Shown here: positions 56,979 through 64,000 of the stretch, piece by piece
Numbering within the stretch: position 1 is the first letter of the stretch
Layout: every line of letters begins with the position of its first letter
DNA from: Sisyra terminalis
Taxonomy: Eukaryota > Arthropoda > Insecta > Neuroptera > Sisyridae
NCBI GenBank assembly: GCA_958496175.1
Contig: OY292279.1
Coordinates: 19,282,001-19,346,000 of the forward strand
Direction: 5' to 3'
DNA: 64,000 nucleotides
Position numbers and translations under genes: made by a program
Notes under the pieces: model-generated
Told to the model about the DNA's origin: nothing
The model's input: the letters and a program-made list of their open reading frames with translations, nothing else
Databases searched by the model: none

Positions 56979-59464
56979 CTCTATTACAATGTGTCATATA
57001 GACCTCAGAATGTTAAATACTATGTTAACTTCACAATTTAATTGGATCTTAATATGTAAATAATGTCATTCCCCCGTGTACGACTAGTACACAAACGCTT
57101 ATGTAAATTTAAAATAAAAATTGACATAATTATACTGAATATTGTCCATGAATTTCTCTGTGGACTCTTAGAAAAAAATTACTATTTATTGTCATGTTAA
57201 TCTAAGTCATTGTAAAATGAAAATCAATTTTAGTGAGAAAATAGAATGATTTTTTTCGCAAATATTGATTTAGATCTTTACTCTGGCAAGAAGCTTTTCC
57301 ATGTTTGACTTTGAAATAAAATCGCTTAGATTTCTTTCAATCGTAAAGCTAAAATAATATTTACCTAAGATTTGCATTTTATATGAATGTCATTGCTATG
57401 TAACATACATTACAACTCCATACTGTATCGATTCGAAAACTTTTAAAGTAAATTTTAATTTTATAATATTTTTTTTCTGCAAAAAGGTTTTTTTTTATAA
57501 AAGATTACATTTGAATTTCCGCTAACAGCCTTTTTTTCCAGACTGACAATATAAAAGCTTACGTGAAAAAATCGTTTATACATTACTAACGGTTCAAAGA
57601 TCAAAACTATTAAAATATAAATATTGGAATTAATCCGACAGAATTGTTTTGTGATATTTCATTGTGAATGCTTTGAATTTATTTATTCGTTGGCAATTTG
57701 GTGCCAAAGATAATGAAATGAATGAACTGAATGGTATCATATATACAAATAATTTTCAATTAATTTTTCAACAATCACACAAAACACAACATTATGAATA
57801 TGTGTTGGTGTATAAATACAAACAATATTTGCCATGTTCGAGCATAAATAATGTGTGTATAGATAAATATGAAACTAATTCAATTAAAAAGAATAAAATA
57901 AGCACGAGCCTTTCAATTTAGGTCACACGATCGATCGATTCATGTTGTGTTATGATGATTACGATCATATTCGTGCTTTCATTTGAATAAATCGCCAAAG
58001 TTAATTGTGAAACTTTAATCAATACAATGCTTGGTATGCGACACGCTAAAACGAAATTAGATTTGATTTTTCAAAGAAAAAAAATTATTGCATACCTTCA
58101 TCAATATAATTGTAACCTTTCCCCCTTTTTTTTGAACAAAAATTCTCTCTAAAGATACAGTGTTATGTTTTGTCACTGTAGAAAAAGTTGTCATTATACA
58201 AAAATAACGAAATGAAAACACAGCAATAAATACCATAGAGTTATTAGTCATTTATGGAATCGAAGAGAAAAAAGCTTCCATAAACCAATCAGAAGACTGT
58301 TAAAGTAGAAATAGTGATCCAATTCAAATATTTTGAAGGCATCGCCATACTAATAAGACAAAACGACAATTTAATAAAAAAAAAAGTCCATCAAAATCAT
58401 TTTTTGTTAAATATGACTAAAAATAACGTCCATGGTTTATAAACAAGTAATTAAAATCACAGGAATGTGGACAACAATACTTATAACGCAGATTATTGGT
58501 TCGGCAATGATTCAGCCATTTTAATTAGTCTTCATCAGGCGTCTACGACATTCATACATAAAATATGTAAAAAATGTTCTTTTAGAAAACTAATTAGAAA
58601 ACTAATTAAGGATAGTCAATATAATAAATACATAAAATTAAACAAATTACATGCGCAACAATATAAAACCAACTGATGTAAAAAATTGACAAACTCAAAC
58701 CTCAAAACACACTATAATAAATAACAAAGCAATATCGAACCATAAACATTATAAATATTTTTCTTTGTAATGTTTATAACAATTGGTTTTTTGGAATAAA
58801 ATTATGTAGAAGTTTATTTTTTTTTAAAAGTCTCCCGAAAGCGTAGGTTTTTAAAGCTCACTCCTTAGAGCTGGTGAATATGGGAAAGCACAAAAAGCTT
58901 GGAATTTATATTATTCGGTGCTTCACGAATTTGGTTGATAATTGGAAGGTTGATAATTTTCCCTTTTAAAAATATTACTAACAAATTGTACTCTTTTTCC
59001 ATTTAAAGTTCATTATCCATTTGTCCATACAAAAACTGCCTTATTTAAATTATTTCTAATTAAGAAATTGAAAAATATATTATGTTACATTAGGGGGAAA
59101 TCATTTTTAAAAATGTGACCTCTGATGACTAGAACGGTGGGTTGAGTGGCTTAAAAATCGTAAATTTTATATGAGGTAACATGGATGGCCCCTGATCAAA
59201 AACGAATCACCTATACTGATTACCCAACCAAAACTATGAGATTTGAATCTTTCAAAATTTTCATTCACCAATCGATGAAAAATCGTTCGTTGACGTTTGT
59301 GAAGGAATCTGTTTTTAGTGGCAAAATACTTTAGTAGTAGCTATTTAATTACGAAAAATGTATTGAAAAATCAGTGAAAAATAGTAGAATACTCGTAAAA
59401 AATGATTTTTAGTGACATATAATGAAATCAGAAAATAAATAGCAAAAAAAAGTTTTTACTTATA
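56979..59464. other. Stretch without recognised genes
   Basis: AT-rich sequence. The frame 57664-57921 (plus) has no recognised domain. CTTCATCAGGCGTCTACGAC at 58530 faintly recalls Penelope ends but has no GAAA partner. Confidence 0.45.
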
Positions 59465-59600
59465 ACCTGAGATCGATTCATGATTGCTTTGTAGCTCATC
59501 ATATAGCTATTACAGATCCAATCCTACTTGATGACCACTATAGAAGATTGCGTAGCAATCGAAATACATATTTGTGGAAATACGGTGCTGCAGTACTCAT
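59465..59600 (+). ncRNA. Hammerhead-like repeat, family 2, degraded core
   Basis: The leader CCTGAGATCGATTCATG..., AGCTATTACAGATCC and ACTTGATGACCA matches 31905-31965. The core has become CTATAGA, but stem II GATTGC/GCAATC with loop GTA and CGAAATACATAT are kept. Inactive by sequence. Confidence 0.55.
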
Positions 59601-61842
59601 TGAGAAACGTTACTGCCGTAATTGAAAATTACAATTTTTGGTCTGGAAATGTTTTCATTCGACTTGGGTAAATTTGGTAATTAGGTACGTAATTTAAGTG
59701 CAAAAGTATTAAAAAAAATAATGCGATTAACATGAATTCATTGTAGTAGAATAAGATTATTACACTCGTTAATTTAATATCAGACTCTCATTTACAGTCT
59801 ATAAATTTAGAGAGATTAAATATTTTAATTAAAAAAAAATAAAAAATAACTCAAGTAAAACCCCCAAGGGGATTGAAAAATATCCTTAAACATTTTTCAA
59901 ATTTAATTAAATGTAAGATAATATTTAATGACATAGTAAGTTTTATATATAAAAAAAATGGGAAATGTGAAAAATTTGCATAAAATCTAAGGCTGTAAAA
60001 TTTTATTACATTAAAGTTGGAAAATCAAAGACTCGAGGAAACTTTCTAAATGAATATGATTATATAATGCCGATGTTATTAGTTTAGCTCAACACTGCTT
60101 GTATCATTTACATCCCCTTTTGAATGCAAATAATTGACCTAAACATATTAGGCAGACACAATGTAGGGAATGATGGTGGTGATGATGATGATGATGATAA
60201 AAGATAATTTCCCTTCAGATAAGCTCGTTTCACATAAACATACAAAGCTTGGACGGTCGGGAACGACAGGATATAAGAGGAAGGCAAATACGGGTTGTAT
60301 CGATGGACAGATAAAGGTGCGGTAGTTGCTAATGGAAAAACGGGGGCTCGGCCTCTGAATTTTATAGCTCCTACTTTTCAGTCATAGTAAATTCAGCTTT
60401 ATCACTACATAGAAAAAAAGCTCTCCGTTATATTCATAAAGCTCAAAATTAAAAATTCTTTTAATATATTTTTACTTCAAACGCCTAAAATTGTTATTAA
60501 GGTGTATATTGATATAAATATAAGTTTCAATAATAAGTTATTGACATAGAAAAAAAAAGTTATTGGCTTCTACGTTTTTATTAAATTTAAATGATTTATA
60601 TGAGGTATCCCAAATGAAATCAGCCTTTTTTAAACTCCTGTTGAACTCCATCCGATTACGTTGCTTCTTTATTAAAATTTCTCCGTGAATTATTTTCAAA
60701 TTGTTTAATCCTATTGGAGATAGATTATTTTAATTTATAATAAAATTATTAATTTAAAAAAAAATATAATAAAATATAATTTGCAATAATAAAATGTCGA
60801 TTTTTCAAAAATTCTTATTTTTTCCAAGAAAACGTTTCAATCGAAACGTTCTGTTTGCTAATATGTACTATTATGAATTCTTGAGAAAAATACTTCTAGT
60901 TCTACTGTGGGAATAATATTTCTGTTTTTATTTTCCTATAAATTTTTTTCTTATAAAGTTACCCGGAAATTAGTAGAAATAATTATAATTTCGAAATTAT
61001 ATGCAAAAAATTAGATCCCTAAGTTTTCCAAGAAAACCAATGATAGCTGCATGTCGGAAACTATAGGTTCATGAAAACTTAAGGTTTCAAATTATTTTAT
61101 TTGTTGAAAATTAAAATTTAATTTTGATATAAAATGAACAATATATGATTTAATAAAAGTTTTTCTTTGAAAAAAATGCTCGAGTAGAATTCATGATAGC
61201 TCCAGATCTATAATTCATTTATTGAAAATAAAGTTTTTGAACAAAAAAATTAGCAAGTTTTTCCTAATTCTGCTGATATACACTAAGGCTCGGGTGCCTA
61301 GGGATTAACCTATAAGGTGGTAAAATTTTTGGAACGAAAACTTTAAAAACGAATACTTGTATATGGACAGTTCAAATTTTAAATTGATTTGAATTAGGCC
61401 AGTCGCACACTATCGTTACAATAGGAGCAGGCCAATTTAAGGAGCGATTTTGAAAATTCTAAAAAACGCAGTCGAGTCGATCGCTAGAACATGTTTTAAG
61501 TTTTTTGATAGGGAAAATCAACTGCTATAATCGACGACGAAGTAACATCCACCATCAGTTATTAATTTATATTTAAAACATCAATGATGTCGAACTAAGC
61601 ATTATCAATTTTTATAGTTTGAACCACATCCATATAAAAACACAATAGTTTTAATAAATTTTAGAGAAAGGTATTTTTTTGAAATAATTTAAGAAAAGTC
61701 GATTGTATTGCATAACGTTAATTTATAATTGAAATAAAAATCAGTTTCAATAGATAAATATAAATGTATAACAAAATTAAACAATATCTTTTATATTAAT
61801 TTAATGTTTACTCCGTCACTATTTGTATATGTGTAGGTACAC
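59601..61842. other. Stretch without recognised genes
   Basis: Mostly AT-rich. A GC-richer patch at 60180-60420 has no identifiable exon. Confidence 0.45.
60172..60201. repeat. (GAT)n microsatellite
   Basis: GATGGTGGTGATGATGATGA continues as imperfect triplets. Confidence 0.9.
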
Positions 61843-61957
61843 TTAATTGACTATTTAGACAAATTGTATGTACATGCAATAGACAGTTTATTCATATCCT
61901 TCATTTCTATACAAATTATTATTATACACAAATTTGTATAAATAGTCAATTTTGAAT
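61843..61957. repeat. Inverted repeat of about 22 bp
   Basis: ATTGACTATTTAGACAAATT (about 61847) pairs with AATTTGTATAAATAGTCAAT-like sequence (about 61930-61952). The spacer is about 60 bp. Confidence 0.6.
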
Positions 61958-62045
61958 AATATTGTGAAGTTCTATACAGAATAAATAAATATCCAACTTT
62001 GTATGCATTCAATATACGAATAAATTACCAACTGGGCTCATATCC

Positions 62046-62290
62046 CGTTAAGTGACATCAATATCTGGCAACGTTGTATTTTCTACTTTGTTTTTGTATT
62101 TAAATTTTGCATTCGTGAGAAAATCAGATAAAAACGAAAATTAATCAACAAAAGAGGAATAAAACGATAATAAAATTGTCGATATTAGAAATTAAACAAT
62201 AATGTTAGAACTGAGTTAACAAACAAATCGTGAATTAAACTGAAAACACAGAAAATAATGCAACGTTGCCAGATATAGATGTCGCTAAGA
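62046..62290. mobile_element. Small TIR element (about 245 bp) sharing a block with the 49202 MITE
   Basis: The left end CGTTAAGTGACATCAATATC, then TGGCAACGTTGTATTTTC, pairs with the right end. Its reverse complement reads CTTAGCGACATCTATATC, then TGGCAACGTTGCATTATTTTC. The GGCAACGTTGNATTTTCNAC block also occurs at 49434-49456. Confidence 0.65.
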
Positions 62291-62334
62291 AGAAATGATC
62301 CACCAATTCAATATTTTTTTTTTTTTTTGAAAAC

Positions 62335-62465
62335 TAGGAACTTTCTGGAGAATATTCACAGCCCAACACTGAATTAACTATACTATATGGCAATACTAAA
62401 ATGGAATGAAAATGAAATGATAGTTGAGACAAATGACAACCAGTTAGTTCAAAATTGAAACAATA
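62335..62465 (+). repeat. Copy of the GTGAAATATTCACAGC repeat
   Basis: GAGAATATTCACAGCCCAAC, then AATGATAGTTGAGACAAATG and CAGTTAGTTCAAAATTGA match 12480-12600 and 13230-13290. Confidence 0.55.
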
Positions 62466-64000
62466 GTTATTATATTTACATTTCACTCATTTGATTGCAT
62501 TCATTGTTCTGTGTATTTGCCGCTAACATACATTTGCTTATTATGTTGAAATTAGAACCAAAAACAGTGTTTAAAATTGTATCATATTTAAGTCATCTCA
62601 AACTACTAAAAATTGATGTGCCATTTCAAGCTCCACGGCAATAGACTATGGCAGTAGACTAAATATATTTTTTTTTAATTACGGTAAATAAGTATATCTT
62701 CTTACACTGTTACATAAGTACACACATCGTTTTTTTTTTAGTTGCTTTGGCTATTATGTATGTACTAAGTTTTATTATATATTAGGTAAAGCTCATTGTT
62801 AATCAGATATTGAATTTCATATCTTTATTAATTTGGGAAAAAATAAAATATGTTTGCTTAATCAGTAAAAACAACCCACATTAAAGCGTTTTAAGATTAA
62901 AGTAGGAGGTATAAATGGAATCTTATGGAACAATACAAAAGAGAAATCTGTTACTAATCTCTCAGGATCTAAGTTACTTTTCGGTATCTTATATACCGAA
63001 ATTTTTTAATGTATATATAGTATATAGATTAGTATGTAGATGCGTTTTAAGTTACAAGATATAGTTCCTTTTAGAAACTACTTAAGATACTAGTTACTTT
63101 AAAAACAAAAGAACTGAGATACAGTATCATGGATACTTTAAAGTTACTAATATACTTTTTTGTGATAGTTTTGTTTGTAATTAAGTAAAAAAGAAAGCCA
63201 TGATTTTAAATTATACCGTAAAAGTATAAAGAAACAATATCAATAGTGATACTTGTAGTGAAATAATTTTTAAGGGGTCATAAAAAAACGAAAATCAAAA
63301 CCTCATTTCTGTAATATAAATCGTATAGAAACCGACTGAAATAGACCTATGAACTTTGAACCGCCCAAAAACTTAGAACGATTTCTTTTGCTTTCCTTTG
63401 ATCGAATATAAAAGGCAAGGCGACAAAAAAGCGTCATGGACGATAAAATTAAATCGAGGCGATTAGTCGAAACCGCGTGTGGTTTTCGAAAATGGGATAC
63501 AAAACGAGCGACCGCTCTCGAGTATTGAACACACAAACCATCAAAGTGCTTTTCCCCCCCTTATTATTTCTTCTTTTTTTTTCTTCGTCTTTTTTCTTTG
63601 TGTCAGATAAATCTCTGACAAAAGTAACTTTTGCCATTTGCTTGATTGTCTTTTCACAGACAATAAAGCTCCATCGAATCGAATAGATTTCCAGATAATC
63701 AACTTGAAAGTCTCAGTTTGTGCTTTTGATTGCTTTACGCTGAGAAATTTGCCTCAATTACCTGACTCACACTTCATACCAAATCACAACGAGAACACAT
63801 CTAATATATAAGAAGAAATTTCAATCAAAAAGCTCCAAAGCTTTAATGCTTTCACATAGCAACTGTTTTTTTTTTTTAAAATTGTAACATCTAGAAACTT
63901 TTATATTAATAATAATATTCTCTCATTCAAAAAATAAAATACAATTGGTCTAATTATTTGTAGTTAATTGTAACAATTAACGTTAATTTCATACATTCCC
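62466..64000. other. Stretch without recognised genes
   Basis: 62690-62735 matches the ACATAAGTACACACA end at 13545. A short hairpin TTTCGGTATCTTATATACCGAAA lies at about 62980. GC-richer sequence at 63340-63850 contains overlapping opposite-strand frames without domains. It may be intron of the upstream receptor gene. Confidence 0.4.

Noticed and set aside
58520..58545. CTTCATCAGGCGTC as another Penelope ribozyme
   Set aside because: On the minus strand CTGATGA is followed by no stem and no GAAA at the right distance.
60830..60860. AACGTTTCAATCGAAACGTT as a ribozyme or operator
   Set aside because: It is a short palindrome without a CTGANGA core, and one such palindrome is expected by chance in this composition.
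1..64000. CRISPR arrays, operons, prophage or bacterial genes
   Set aside because: There is no spaced direct-repeat array, no dense gene organisation and no ribosome-binding sites. Introns, SINEs and MITEs point to an insect-like nuclear genome.

Overview
The window looks like non-coding chromosomal DNA from an arthropod, most likely an insect. It is strongly AT-rich and has no long open reading frames. The only host coding sequence I can support is two spliced exons. The rest is packed with old, fragmented transposable elements of types common in insects (Jockey-type and other non-LTR elements, Penelope-like elements, Helitron-like repeats, a tRNA-derived SINE, hAT-like and other MITEs, one Ty3-type LTR fragment). 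I cannot name the order or species with confidence.

Host gene. On the minus strand, 54447-54307 and 54183-54025 are the last two coding exons of a seven-transmembrane receptor that resembles the class B adhesion/Methuselah-like group. They hold the last membrane segments and a short basic cytoplasmic tail ending in a stop. Earlier exons are not visible up to 64000, so they lie beyond large introns or were not recognised. Positions 54448-64000 are therefore probably mostly intron, and positions below about 53800 lie downstream of the gene.

Layout. 1-5000: an old dispersed repeat interrupted by a 989-bp TIR element (983-1971), then Helitron-like repeats. 5000-9900: mostly featureless, with two SINE copies. 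9735-13560: a ribozyme-like repeat, a composite Helitron-like/Penelope-derived block and a foldback MITE. 14600-18440: direct repeats, a complete non-autonomous hAT element with 8-bp target duplication (16227-16617) and a dead RNase H domain of a non-LTR element. 20365-22170: a Penelope-like remnant with a GIY-YIG endonuclease segment, enclosed by nested inverted repeats, then a short MITE. 26135-27516: a dead Jockey-clade reverse transcriptase. 31015-34000: a foldback repeat, a ribozyme-like repeat, a SINE, and a 1.6-kb relative of the 983-1971 element that still carries a piece of a protein gene. 36375-41560: more Helitron-like, Penelope and SINE copies, including a near-perfect 110-bp palindrome. 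46635-50280: two MITEs and four SINE copies. 56028-56550: a Ty3-type LTR, tRNA-Leu primer site and start of gag. 59465-62740: more repeat copies.

Most notable signal. At least two repeat families contain hammerhead-ribozyme-like cores (CTGANGA, a short perfect stem, then GAAA). In both, GAAA runs into a short self-complementary stem III (ACGT or ATACGTAT), as expected of hammerheads that act as dimers. One family is tied to Penelope-like elements here. The other is a separate dispersed repeat. A second notable signal is the LTR at 56028, whose promoter-proximal part carries four TTC-NN-GAA palindromes (heat-shock-element-like) just upstream of a TATA box. No CRISPR, operon, rRNA or intact tRNA gene was found.
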